A stretch of 64,000 nucleotides of DNA from Hellea sp965224755 (GTDB lineage: Bacteria; Pseudomonadota; Alphaproteobacteria; Caulobacterales; Maricaulaceae), in the NCBI GenBank assembly GCA_965224755.1, contig OZ245061.1, positions 434,001 to 498,000 on the forward strand. Reading direction: 5' to 3'. This document shows, one piece after another, positions 40,134-49,020 of this stretch. A program made the translations under genes and the position numbers. The first letter of the stretch is position 1; each line of letters starts with the position of its first letter. Under the pieces are notes generated by a model. It was not told the DNA's origin. It was given only the letters and a program-made list of their open reading frames with translations, and did no database searches.

Positions 40134-41957
40134 CTATTTGCGGGCGCTACGGGCGTCCTCAAACAGTTCCGCCAGTTTCTCAGTCATCGCGCCGCCTAAC
40201 TGCTCCACGTCCATAATCGTCACCGCGCGTTTATACCATCTTGTGACGTCATGCCCGATGCCAATTGCGACTAACTCGACGTCGCTGCGGTTTTCTATTT
40301 TGTCTATGACCATGCGCAGATGGCTCTCTAGCAGCCCGGTTTTATTCTGGCTTTGGGTGGCATCGTCTACGGGGGCGCCGTCGGAGATGACCATCATGAT
40401 GCGGCGCTGTTCCGGCCTTGCCATTAAGCGGCGATAAGCCCATTCGAGCGCTTCGCCGTCGATATTTTCCTTGAGCAGCCCTTCGCGCATCATCAGGCCG
40501 AGATTGCGCTTCGCCCGCCGCCACGGCATATCCGCCGCCTTATAGATGATGTGCCGCAGATCGTTAAGCCGCCCCGGCGCTTGTGGTTTACCTGCCGCCA
40601 TCCAGTCCTGAAAACTGCGTCCGCCTTTCCAGGCCCGCGTGGTAAAGCCGAGAATTTCGGCCTTAACCCCGCAGCGCTCCAGCGTTCTTGCCATAATATC
40701 AGCGCAGACAGCGGCGACCATAATTGGCCGCCCGCGCATCGATCCCGAATTATCAATCAAGATCGTGACAATGGTATCGCGAAAATCGGTTTCTTTTTCT
40801 TCTTTGAAAGTCAGGGCAGACATCGGGTCGGTAATGACCCGCGTCAGCCGCGCCGTATCGAGCATGCCTTCCTCAAGATCAAATGTCCAAGAGCGCTGTT
40901 GCTGGGACAGCAGCCGCCGTTGTAGGCGGTTGGCGAGCCGGGCAATGACCGAGGACAGCCCCGCCATATGGCCGTCGAGATAGCCGCGCAGACGGTCAAG
41001 CTCTTCAGTCTCGCACAAATCTTCGGCCTTTATCACCTCGTCATGGGCGGCGGTGTAAATCGTGTAAGGGTCGGGCAGGTTGGACGGGTGCGGGCGCTGG
41101 GCATTGGGGTTGGGCGTCTGGTCGGAATCGTCGCCCTCGCCGTCAATATTTTCGGCGTCGACCATATCTTGCGGATCGGCGTTTTCGTCCTCCACCGCGT
41201 CGGCGTCGGAGACTTCGGCTTGGCCCTGTTGGTCTTCGCGCGGCGTGTCCGGGGACTGGTCGGGCTGTTGATCTTCGTTCTCGGAGTTTTCATCCTCCGC
41301 GTCTTCATCCTCATTGGGATCGGCCAGCTCGTCGCCCAAATCAAAATCTGCAATTAATCTATGCGCTATGCGCCCGAAAGCCTGTTGCTTGCCGATCAAG
41401 GATTTAAGCGAGCGCATATGCGGTTCTGCGCGGGCCTCAATCTCGGCCCGCCACGCGCTCATGATGCCGTCGCAGCTTTCGGGCAGTTTGCGCCCTGTCA
41501 GAGCCTCGCGGGCGTAAAGCCCAACGGCCTCGGCGAAACTATTATCGTCTTTGGTAATATCCGGTTTATCAAAGCCGCGCCTTTTGGCCCGCGCGTCCAG
41601 CGCCGCCATGAGGTTATCGCCGACCCCTGCTAGATGTTTCCCGCCCAAAGCTTCGACGCGGGTTTGCTCTAAGGCTTCAAACACAGCCCGCGCTGGCCCC
41701 GTCTTGGGCTGGTTGCGGGTATGAACGGCCTTGTCATGCAGGGCAATGCGCAAAGCCAGAGCGTCGGCCTCGCCGCGCGCTTTGGCAATTTGCGCGGGCT
41801 TGGGCTTGGGCGGCATGGCCGGCAACATCACCTGATCGCGCACAATGCCGGCGACATCACCGCCAAAGGAGACCTCCATCTCAGGCTCTCCGGAAATGGC
41901 TTTGGTGGCAGAGGCGAGGCTGCGTTTAAATTCGTCTATGGGGGCGCGGGTGGTCAT
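40134..41957 (-). CDS. cobT: Aerobic cobaltochelatase subunit CobT
   Basis: A 607-residue subunit of the CobNST complex, which inserts cobalt into hydrogenobyrinic acid diamide in aerobic cobalamin synthesis. The N-terminal domain spans about 1-200. A strongly acidic linker (about 205-290, many Asp, Glu and Gln) is typical. The C-terminal von Willebrand A domain has the MIDAS motif ILIDNSGSMRG near residue 410. It follows cobS on the same strand after a repeat. CobN is not in the window; CobS/CobT are often retained beyond the rest of the pathway in this class. Confidence 0.95.
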   Translation of the reverse strand: MTTRAPIDEFKRSLASATKAISGEPEMEVSFGGDVAGIVRDQVMLPAMPPKPKPAQIAKARGEADALALRIALHDKAVHTRNQPKTGPARAVFEALEQTRVEALGGKHLAGVGDNLMAALDARAKRRGFDKPDITKDDNSFAEAVGLYAREALTGRKLPESCDGIMSAWRAEIEARAEPHMRSLKSLIGKQQAFGRIAHRLIADFDLGDELADPNEDEDAEDENSENEDQQPDQSPDTPREDQQGQAEVSDADAVEDENADPQDMVDAENIDGEGDDSDQTPNPNAQRPHPSNLPDPYTIYTAAHDEVIKAEDLCETEELDRLRGYLDGHMAGLSSVIARLANRLQRRLLSQQQRSWTFDLEEGMLDTARLTRVITDPMSALTFKEEKETDFRDTIVTILIDNSGSMRGRPIMVAAVCADIMARTLERCGVKAEILGFTTRAWKGGRSFQDWMAAGKPQAPGRLNDLRHIIYKAADMPWRRAKRNLGLMMREGLLKENIDGEALEWAYRRLMARPEQRRIMMVISDGAPVDDATQSQNKTGLLESHLRMVIDKIENRSDVELVAIGIGHDVTRWYKRAVTIMDVEQLGGAMTEKLAELFEDARSARK

Positions 41958-41968
41958 TTAAAACACTC

Positions 41969-42066
41969 CGTTCATCCCCGCGAAGGCGGGGACCCAGTTT
42001 GAACGCCAGCTAATACTGAGTTCTGCCGTAGTTTACCTTCACGAAGGTGGGGGCGGGAATGAATGG
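41969..42066. repeat. Palindromic repeat between cobS and cobT
   Basis: CGTTCATCCCCGCGAAGGCG (from about 41969) followed by GGGACCCAG at its right end, and a GGGCGGGAATGAATGG end at 42051-42066, enclose a CTAATACTGAGTTCTGCC centre. It is a member of the dispersed family also at 58903, where the arrangement is nearly the same. Confidence 0.7.
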
Positions 42067-42084
42067 ATGTGAGGGGGTGAGCCA

Positions 42085-43068
42085 CTAAGCCACCAATACC
42101 GTCGCGGCGCTCTCCGGTAAATCTTTGCCGAAAGCCCGTTGATAGAACTCGCTGATAATCGGGCGCTCTAGCTCGTCGCATTTATTGAGGAATGTCAGCC
42201 TGAAAGCTTGCGCGATGTCGCCGTCGAAGATGCGCGCATTCTCGGCCCAATTCATCACCGTGCGCGGACTCATCACGGTGGAGATGTCTCCGGCGATAAA
42301 GCTGTTTCTTGTCATATCGGCGACGCGCACCATGGAGGCGATAATGTCTTTGCCTTCTCGGCTATTATAGCTTGGCGATTTGGCCAGCACAATGGCTTCC
42401 TCTGCGTCGTGGCTAAGATAATTCAATTGGCAAACAATAGACCAGCGGTCCATCTGGCCTTGGTTGATTTGCTGTGTGCCGTGATACAGCCCGGAGGTAT
42501 CGCCGAGGCCGACCGTATTGGTGGTTGAAAACAAGCGGAAGGCATTATGCGGGGTAATCACTTTATTCTGGTCGAGCAATGTCAGGCGGCCCTGCGCTTC
42601 GAGCACGCGCTGGATCACGAACATAACGTCCGGGCGGCCGGCGTCATATTCGTCAAAAACAAGCGCGACAGGGTTTTGCAGCGACCAAGGCAGCAGGCCT
42701 TCGCGAAATTCGGTAATTTGTTTACCGTCTTTGAGCACAATCGCGTCTTTGCCGACGAGATCAATCCGGCTGACATGGCTGTCGAGATTAATCCGTACCA
42801 TCGGCCAGTTCAACCTTGCGGCGACCTGTTCAATATGGGTGGATTTGCCGGTGCCGTGATAGCCTTGGATCATCACCCGGCGATTATAGGCAAAGCCGGC
42901 GCAGATCGCCTGCGTGGTTTTACTATCGAAAAGATAAGCGTCATCAATTTCAGGCACGAATTCGGAGCGCTGACTAAAGGCCGGAACCTCCATATCGAAA
43001 TCGACCTTGAAGGTCTCTCGGGCCGAGACGGTTTTGTCCGGCTGAAAAATCGGGAATTGATCGCTCAC
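42085..43068 (-). CDS. cobS: Aerobic cobaltochelatase subunit CobS
   Basis: A 327-residue AAA+ ATPase of the MoxR type that drives cobalt insertion with CobT and CobN. Walker A is GYHGTGKSTHIEQVA (about residue 70). Walker B is VALVFDEYDAGRPDVMFV, followed by sensor 1 in RLFSTTNTVG. The length is typical for CobS. It lies upstream of cobT and downstream of a J-domain protein, an arrangement common in alphaproteobacteria. Confidence 0.95.
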   Translation of the reverse strand: MSDQFPIFQPDKTVSARETFKVDFDMEVPAFSQRSEFVPEIDDAYLFDSKTTQAICAGFAYNRRVMIQGYHGTGKSTHIEQVAARLNWPMVRINLDSHVSRIDLVGKDAIVLKDGKQITEFREGLLPWSLQNPVALVFDEYDAGRPDVMFVIQRVLEAQGRLTLLDQNKVITPHNAFRLFSTTNTVGLGDTSGLYHGTQQINQGQMDRWSIVCQLNYLSHDAEEAIVLAKSPSYNSREGKDIIASMVRVADMTRNSFIAGDISTVMSPRTVMNWAENARIFDGDIAQAFRLTFLNKCDELERPIISEFYQRAFGKDLPESAATVLVA

Positions 43069-43086
43069 AGTCAGTCCATTCTATAA

Positions 43087-43237
43087 TTCCCTTCTCCCTC
43101 CAGTTGGTCACCAAAGGGAGAAGGTGCCCGAAGGGCGGATGAGGGGTTCCATAGTATGAAATCAGAGAGCCTAATCAAGGTTTATATCCCCTCATCCGAG
43201 CGCTACGCGCCCACCTTCTCCCCAAGGAGAAGGTAAT
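43087..43237. repeat. Intergenic repeat of the CTCATCCG / ACCTTCTCC type
   Basis: CCCTTCTCCCT...AGGGAGAAGGTGCCC with GGCGGATGAGGGG lies at the left, and the inverted CCCCTCATCCG with CACCTTCTCC...GGAGAAGG at the right, about 60 bases apart. It forms a long imperfect hairpin in the 199-base gap between cobS and the J-domain gene, which holds no other gene. Confidence 0.65.
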
Positions 43238-43267
43238 GGAATGTGTTTAAATTCTGCTTCGCCTATA

Positions 43268-43885
43268 CTAGCCCAAATCAGTGGTTTTGAGAACCTTATA
43301 GGCTTTGACCACGCGGGAAAAGCTTTCTTCGGTATTGCGCTTGCCTTGATTGGCATCGGGATGAAGCTGTTTGACCAATTGGGTATAACGCTTGCGCACA
43401 TCATCTTTGCTCGCGCCGTCATCCAGCCCCATATCATGCAGAGCTTTAAGCTGCATCTTGGAGAGCCGTCTGCGCGGGGCTTCGGTCACGGCCTTGCCGT
43501 CTTTGTCAGAGAAGATATTATAGCCTTCGGAGGTTGCCGATGTTGCCCCTGCTTTGCGGCGCTTATTAGCCCGCGCTCGTTCGCCAGTGTTTTTACGTAC
43601 ATCCCAAGTTGGGCGGTGGCCATGTTTAGCGCCGACCTGCCATTCGGAAATATCCTCATCGGTCATGCCGGAGAAGAAATTCCAGTTCTTATTATATTCG
43701 CGTGCATGGATTGTGCAGAAATTATAATATTCGCGCAAACGGTCAGGGGATTTGGGTGCTTTGCAGCCGCCCATAGTGACGCAGCCGGCCCAGTCACATT
43801 CCGTTTCATTCGGATCAAGTTTTTTCTTCCCCTTATTAACACGGATATCGATGCCTTTGGGTTTATATTCGTATTTGCCAGCCAT
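43268..43885 (-). CDS. DnaJ-like J-domain protein
   Basis: A 205-residue protein with a C-terminal J domain (about 140-200) containing the HPD motif in QLVKQLHPDANQGKR, so it should stimulate a DnaK-type chaperone. The N-terminal part has conserved cysteines (CDWAGC, GGCKAP, NFCTIHARE) that may bind metal. It lies upstream of cobS and divergent from bolA, as in other alphaproteobacteria. It lacks the Gly/Phe and zinc-finger regions of DnaJ itself. Confidence 0.88.
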   Translation of the reverse strand: MAGKYEYKPKGIDIRVNKGKKKLDPNETECDWAGCVTMGGCKAPKSPDRLREYYNFCTIHAREYNKNWNFFSGMTDEDISEWQVGAKHGHRPTWDVRKNTGERARANKRRKAGATSATSEGYNIFSDKDGKAVTEAPRRRLSKMQLKALHDMGLDDGASKDDVRKRYTQLVKQLHPDANQGKRNTEESFSRVVKAYKVLKTTDLG

Positions 43886-43928
43886 AATGCCTATATAGAT
43901 TACTTAGATTGAATAAGGACTGCACAAA

Positions 43929-44207
43929 ATGGGCATTATTGGCACAGCAATCAAGGGAAAACTGGAACAAAGTTTCAATCCGTCGCATTTGGAGGTGATT
44001 GACGAGTCCCATAAACATGCTCATCACGCCGGAGCCGCGCAACATAAAGCGGAGGGCGGCAGCGCAGAATCCCACTTCCACGTCGTGATTATCAGCGTAG
44101 AATTCGAAGGTATGAGCCGATTAGCGCGGCATCGCGCGGTGCTGGAGGCGCTCGAAGTAGAGATGAAACTGATCCACGCCTTTAGTCTGGACGCGCAGGA
44201 GCGTTAA
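43929..44207 (+). CDS. bolA: BolA-family protein
   Basis: A 92-residue protein with the BolA fold: LEVIDESHKHAHHAG, then HFHVVIISVEFEGMSRLARHR. The invariant His residues and the SRLARHR motif are present. BolA proteins pair with monothiol glutaredoxins to sense or move Fe-S clusters and affect shape and stress responses. It is divergent from the J-domain gene, 43 bases away. Confidence 0.93.
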   Translation: MGIIGTAIKGKLEQSFNPSHLEVIDESHKHAHHAGAAQHKAEGGSAESHFHVVIISVEFEGMSRLARHRAVLEALEVEMKLIHAFSLDAQER

Positions 44208-44228
44208 GCCTCACTGCACCGGCTAGGA

Positions 44229-45503
44229 TCAAAAGCTTTTGGTGATTTTTAATAACCGTATCTGGTTGCGTTCCCGCTCTTTGATTTCGAATCGGTAGCC
44301 ATAATAGGCAAATGTCTGGCCTGCCTCGGGGATAGTTTGGGACTCGTGGATGACGAGACCTGCAATAGTGACGGCTTCCTCGTCAGGGAGATTCCAGTCC
44401 ATGGCGCGGTTTAAATCGCGCACAGCGACATCGCCGCGCACGACTGCGCCGCCGTCCTTAAGGCGTTTAATCCCGTCTAATCCGTCGTCATATTCGTCCT
44501 GAATATCGCCGACGATCTCTTCCAATATATCTTCGAGGGTGAGAACCCCCATAAGCGAGCCATATTCATCGACAACCAGCGCGAAATGCTCGCGCTTATG
44601 CTGGAAAGCGCGAAGCTGTTTCACCACGGAGGTTGTTTCCGGGATAAACCAGACGTCGCGGGAAATTTTCTTGGGGTCAATTGCGCTAAAATTCCCATTG
44701 ACCTTGGACAGAGCTTTGAGGATATCTTTGGCATGCAATACACCAACGACATTTTCCGGGTCTTCCTTATAAAGCGGAATGCGGGAATGGCCTGAATTTA
44801 AAAACTCTTTGACGATCTGGTCGGCAGGCTGGTCAATGTCCATCATAATCAGGTTTTTGCGGTGGATCATGACCTCTTCCACAGTAAGTTCGCCGATTTC
44901 TAAGACGCCGTAAATTTGATCCCGTGCCCGTTTGGCCATGCCGCCTTCTTCCAGATGAAGGTCTACCGCGCCTTTGATATCATCCACGGCTGTCCAAGCC
45001 GACGCTTTGGTGTCGACGCCAAACAGGCGGAGCGTGCCATTGACGATCATTTGCACGACCGAGACGATGGGGGCGAGAATGGCGATAATCAGCCGGATAG
45101 GCCGCGCGACTTTGAGCGCCGTTTTATTAGGCTGGGAAATAGCGTAAGTTTTGGGCAGAACTTCCGCGAAAATCAAAATGAGCACTGTTGTAATAATGGT
45201 GGCGTAAATAATCCCCGCTTCGCCAAAAATAGACAGCATCAAACCCGCCATGATCGAGGAGGCAAGAATATTGACAAAATTATTGCCCAGCAGAATGCCG
45301 CCCAGCAGACGTTCGCGCATATTTAAAAGCCGCGAAACAAGGCCCGCACGCTTATCGCCTGCTTTTTCCGCAGCAAGCATGCGCGAGCGCGAAGCGGCGG
45401 TCAGCGCGGTTTCTGAGCCGGAGAAAAACCCGGAGACAATTAGAAGTAGGAGCACGATGCCCAGCTTCACCAGAGTATCAGTTTGCGTCAGGGCATCAAG
45501 CAT
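44229..45503 (-). CDS. CorC/HlyC-family (CNNM-like) membrane protein
   Basis: A 424-residue protein with an N-terminal DUF21/CNNM membrane domain (about 1-200; SGFFSGSETALTAAS early), a CBS pair (about 205-330; HSRIPLYKEDPENVVGVLHA and EYGSLMGVLTLEDILEEIVG) and a C-terminal transporter-associated domain. Relatives transport Mg2+ or are linked to Co2+ efflux. It overlaps aroB by eight bases, so it belongs to the aroK-aroB operon, a conserved pairing in this class. Confidence 0.9.
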   Translation of the reverse strand: MLDALTQTDTLVKLGIVLLLLIVSGFFSGSETALTAASRSRMLAAEKAGDKRAGLVSRLLNMRERLLGGILLGNNFVNILASSIMAGLMLSIFGEAGIIYATIITTVLILIFAEVLPKTYAISQPNKTALKVARPIRLIIAILAPIVSVVQMIVNGTLRLFGVDTKASAWTAVDDIKGAVDLHLEEGGMAKRARDQIYGVLEIGELTVEEVMIHRKNLIMMDIDQPADQIVKEFLNSGHSRIPLYKEDPENVVGVLHAKDILKALSKVNGNFSAIDPKKISRDVWFIPETTSVVKQLRAFQHKREHFALVVDEYGSLMGVLTLEDILEEIVGDIQDEYDDGLDGIKRLKDGGAVVRGDVAVRDLNRAMDWNLPDEEAVTIAGLVIHESQTIPEAGQTFAYYGYRFEIKERERNQIRLLKITKSF

Positions 45504-46602
45504 TTGAGGCTTTCGATAAGGATTCCAAATAAGTTAATAGGGCGCCGCGCGGGGCATTTTTTTGCACAAAGGTATCGCCAATCGCGCGGGCCAAGATAAG
45601 GGTGAGCGCCCCGCCTTCATTCTTTTTATCCTGATCCATATGCCGGATTAGCGCTTTGGGGCTTTTTAACAAAGGAGCCACATCAGAGATAGAGGTAAGG
45701 CCCAGCCGCGAAAAATGGGCTTTGACTTGAGCCGCGTCTTCCGCCGAACACAATCCCTGCGCAGCGCTAAATTCAAAGGCTATTTCCATCCCCGCACTGA
45801 CCGCTTCGCCGTGGAGCAGATCGCCGGAATAACCCGCTTCAAGTTCGAGAGCATGAGCGAATGTGTGGCCGAGATTAAGCAGCGCCCGCTCGCCGCGCTC
45901 GCGCTCATCAGCGGCGACAATCCGGGCTTTGGTTTTACAAGACACAGATATAGCGCGGGTGATGGCTTCAGGTTTTAATGCAAGAACGTCTTTTCCGTTT
46001 TTATCCAGCCAATCGAAAAATTCACGATCCCCCAACAACCCGTATTTTACGACCTCGGCATAGCCTGCTTTTAATTCCCGTTCGGACAGGGTTTTGAGAA
46101 CCGAGATATCGGCAAGCACTAATTTAGGCTGATAAAAAGCGCCAATAAGGTTTTTCCCATATTGAGTATTAATCGCCGTTTTGCCGCCCACAGAACTATC
46201 AACCTGCGCCAATAATGTCGTCGGGATTTGGATAAATTGGCAGCCGCGTTTGTAAATACTTGCCGCAAAGCCTGTCAGGTCGCCAATAACCCCGCCGCCA
46301 AAGGCGATGACCGTATCATTGCGGTCAAATCCGGCGCTAAACAGGTCGTCCAGCACAGCCTGCAAACCCTCAAAACTTTTTTGGTTCTCGCCTGCGGGGC
46401 GGATAATCATGTGAGTTTCGTAATCGCCGAGAGCGGCCCGCAACGTCTTGCCGTGTAGTGCATTGACATTTTCATCCGTGACCACGACCAAGCGGCGGGC
46501 TTTTAAATGCGGCGCAATCAACTCGCCTGCATGGGCCAGCACATCATCGCCAATGACGATATCATAGCTGCGCGGCCCCAGATCAACTGTGACTGCGGTC
46601 AT
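45496..46602 (-). CDS. aroB: 3-dehydroquinate synthase
   Basis: A 368-residue NAD- and Zn-dependent enzyme that converts DAHP to 3-dehydroquinate in the shikimate pathway. Visible motifs are FGGGVIGDLTGFAASIYKRG, TLLAQVDSSVGGKTAIN and the metal-binding His in GHTFAHALE, plus LLHGEAVSAGM. Its ATG overlaps the aroK stop by four bases. Confidence 0.96.
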   Translation of the reverse strand: MTAVTVDLGPRSYDIVIGDDVLAHAGELIAPHLKARRLVVVTDENVNALHGKTLRAALGDYETHMIIRPAGENQKSFEGLQAVLDDLFSAGFDRNDTVIAFGGGVIGDLTGFAASIYKRGCQFIQIPTTLLAQVDSSVGGKTAINTQYGKNLIGAFYQPKLVLADISVLKTLSERELKAGYAEVVKYGLLGDREFFDWLDKNGKDVLALKPEAITRAISVSCKTKARIVAADERERGERALLNLGHTFAHALELEAGYSGDLLHGEAVSAGMEIAFEFSAAQGLCSAEDAAQVKAHFSRLGLTSISDVAPLLKSPKALIRHMDQDKKNEGGALTLILARAIGDTFVQKNAPRGALLTYLESLSKASNA

Positions 46603-47138
46603 GCCTCCGCGCCTTGATGATCGCGTATGGCTTGCAGGATTTTATTGACAGTGCGAATATGCGGGCCTTTGGCGATCGGCACAGTGATATGGGCTTTGGC
46701 GTAAATCGGATATCGCTCATCCATCAATTCGCGCATTCGGGCTTGCGGGTCGGGAACTTGCAGCAATGGCCGCGTATTTTTACGACTGACCCGTTCCATA
46801 ATGGTGTCAAAATCCCCCTGGAGCCAGACGGTCAACGCCCGTTCATTGAGGATATTACGGGTCTCTTTGGGGATAAAGGCTCCGCCGCCTGTTGCCAGCA
46901 CAATAGAGCTGCCGTCGAGCAGGCGGTCTATGACGCGGCGCTCGCCATCGCGAAATTCCACCTCGCCGTGATCGCGAAAATAGCCCGCCACTGTTCGGCC
47001 CGAAGCGGTTTCAATTTCGTCATCAGAATCAAAAAACGGGCGGCGCAGCTTTTGTGCCAGCCGCCGTCCGACGGTGGTTTTACCCACGCCCATCAAGCCA
47101 ACTAAGGCTATGGGGCGCAATGTTATGTCCGGCGTCAT
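46599..47138 (-). CDS. aroK: Shikimate kinase
   Basis: A 179-residue P-loop kinase that phosphorylates shikimate. Walker A is GLMGVGKTTVGRRLA, the substrate Asp is in FFDSDDEIE, and the GGGAF loop is in VLATGGGAFIP. The ATG at 47138 is preceded by AAGGAATAGG; the upstream in-frame start at 47177 is not supported. It is the first gene of aroK-aroB-corC-like. Confidence 0.95.
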   Translation of the reverse strand: MTPDITLRPIALVGLMGVGKTTVGRRLAQKLRRPFFDSDDEIETASGRTVAGYFRDHGEVEFRDGERRVIDRLLDGSSIVLATGGGAFIPKETRNILNERALTVWLQGDFDTIMERVSRKNTRPLLQVPDPQARMRELMDERYPIYAKAHITVPIAKGPHIRTVNKILQAIRDHQGAEA

Positions 47139-47291
47139 TTGCCTATTCCTTGCCTCGCCTGAGCATCTGCGGCCCATATGTGTATGGCGCTGGCGCTATT
47201 TGCGAAAATTTGCCTTAATATGAGCGTAAAATAACCTATGCTCAACACTTAAAGCGCAAATTGGCGTGAATCTTTAAAAAGGCGAAATGAG

Positions 47292-47432
47292 ATGAAAAAA
47301 CTGACACTGGGCGCTATCGCCCTACTGGTCTTAGTTTTCGGCGTGTTTTTCTGGCTTGTTGCGGGAGCCGCGCCCGATAACGCCCCGCAAGAGGCTGTCA
47401 CTGTTGAGCTTCCCGACACCTATGAGAAATAA
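47292..47432 (+). CDS. 46-residue single-span membrane protein
   Basis: A short frame beginning MKKLTLGAIALLVLVFGVFF, one membrane helix, then an acidic periplasmic-facing tail ending LPDTYEK. GAGATG precedes the ATG. It ends one base before the start of the next gene, so the two are likely coupled. I do not recognise a family. The strong start, hydrophobic helix and tight spacing support it as a real gene. Confidence 0.6.
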   Translation: MKKLTLGAIALLVLVFGVFFWLVAGAAPDNAPQEAVTVELPDTYEK

Positions 47433-47433
47433 T

Positions 47434-49020
47434 ATGAAAACACTTCTCCTGACCACCGCCCTGATAATTGCGCCCCTGATATTTGCGCCAATGATGACCT
47501 ATGCTCAGTCGGTTGAAACAGGCCAGCTTGGCGCGGCCCAAGCCTATGATGCCGGCGTGATTGATGCGCGCACAGGCGGGCTGGACGCGGCGCTCTGGCA
47601 GGGCACATCGGCGGCCACGGCTGTGCGCCTTATGGAGGCGCTCCCGATGAACAGCGATAATGCGCTGGTGCAGGATATGATTGAAGCCGTGGTGCTTTCC
47701 GCAGGCGTACCGCCAGAAGGCGCGGATGAGGTCTATGCTCAGGCACGGCTAAAAGCCGTCATGGCCCTAAGTGCTAAAATGGGCGATACAGAAGCGCTGG
47801 ATAATTTTACAGCGCGAAATCCGGATATTGCGCGTCAGCCTGCCGTGAGGGCGGATTTGGCTTTAGCGGGCGGCGATATCGCAGGCGCTTGCCAGATTGC
47901 TGATAATATTTCCGAAGGCCGCGGCCGTCCTGTCTGGGCCAAGCTTCGCGCCTTTTGCCATATCGAGCGGGATGAAGTCTCGGCGGCGGAACTGACAACA
48001 GAGCTTTTAAAAAATTCCGGCTATGAAGATGCGGCTTATTTCGGGGTGATGAAAGTGTTGACGGGAGCGTCAAAGAAACTTCCCAACATGAAAAATGCCT
48101 CCGACCCACTTTTGAAAGCTATGGCCAAAAAAGCTGGCGGAAGCACGGACGCGCTCACGGTTGATACGGCGCTGGACAGCGCTGCCGAGCCTAAAATCCG
48201 CTTGAAGGCTTTGTTCCAATTTGCAGACCAGCTTAGCGATGACCAGATTGCAGCTATATTTTCAGGCCTCGCTTATGACCAGAATGATTTAGCAGGCTCG
48301 TCGAGCTTTGATCTGGCCTCGGCGGTAGCGGATAAAAGCCCGCGCGGCACGGCGCAGGTTTTTCAGCTCGCCAAAGCGGGCGGCGATGCTCGCTCATCTG
48401 TGCAAGCCATGGCTTTAATGCTCCAAGCAGCAAAGAAAAAAGACGTCTTCTCCCGTTTTGCAAAACTCTTTGCCAATGATATGGCGATTATTCCGCCGAG
48501 CTTACAGGCCGAAACTGATCTGGGGCTCTTTGCCCGGGCAGCGGTCGAGCGCGGCGATATTGGCATGCTGCAAGGTTTCTACGGCGCTCTGCCTGAAGGC
48601 TCCGAGCAAGCGCGGATTGCGCTTGTGGCCGATGCGCTGGGCAATGGATTTATACTGGGCACACTCGGAAAAGATATTGAGCGCCGCCTGCAGGGGGGCG
48701 GAGCTGAAAAACGCCGGGCCGTGCGCGATACATTCATCGCCTTGGCTATGGGCTCGCGCCTATCAGGCGATGGAGCGTTGGCGCTGCAAGGTATTGGTAA
48801 CGGCGCAGGCCATGCGGTCAAAGCGGGCGACTTACTGGCGCTCTCTGCCGCTGCCAAAGCTGGCTCCCGCGCAGAAACCGGGCTGCGCGCCGCCATGATG
48901 GTTGATAAATCACCTCTCGATGACCGCTCGCTCGCGGCTGTGATCGAAGCGCTCAATACTGCGGGGCTTTCGCAATTTGCGGGCCGCCTCGCAGCTGAAG
49001 ATTTTCTTAGCGGCTTATGA
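47434..49020 (+). CDS. Conserved secreted helical-repeat protein upstream of xerD
   Basis: A 528-residue protein with a signal peptide ending MTYAQS (about residue 25), then a mostly alpha-helical, Ala-rich sequence that looks like degenerate helical repeats. Function unknown. The ATG at 47434 is chosen because it starts the signal peptide directly after the small membrane gene; the frame is open upstream to 47356. Its stop overlaps the xerD start in ATGA. Proteins of this kind next to xerD appear to be common in alphaproteobacteria, from general knowledge. Confidence 0.75.
   Translation: MKTLLLTTALIIAPLIFAPMMTYAQSVETGQLGAAQAYDAGVIDARTGGLDAALWQGTSAATAVRLMEALPMNSDNALVQDMIEAVVLSAGVPPEGADEVYAQARLKAVMALSAKMGDTEALDNFTARNPDIARQPAVRADLALAGGDIAGACQIADNISEGRGRPVWAKLRAFCHIERDEVSAAELTTELLKNSGYEDAAYFGVMKVLTGASKKLPNMKNASDPLLKAMAKKAGGSTDALTVDTALDSAAEPKIRLKALFQFADQLSDDQIAAIFSGLAYDQNDLAGSSSFDLASAVADKSPRGTAQVFQLAKAGGDARSSVQAMALMLQAAKKKDVFSRFAKLFANDMAIIPPSLQAETDLGLFARAAVERGDIGMLQGFYGALPEGSEQARIALVADALGNGFILGTLGKDIERRLQGGGAEKRRAVRDTFIALAMGSRLSGDGALALQGIGNGAGHAVKAGDLLALSAAAKAGSRAETGLRAAMMVDKSPLDDRSLAAVIEALNTAGLSQFAGRLAAEDFLSGL

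Noticed and set aside
43241..43912. 223-residue plus-strand hydrophobic frame
   Set aside because: Antisense to the J-domain gene; hydrophobicity comes from reading its charged codons in reverse.
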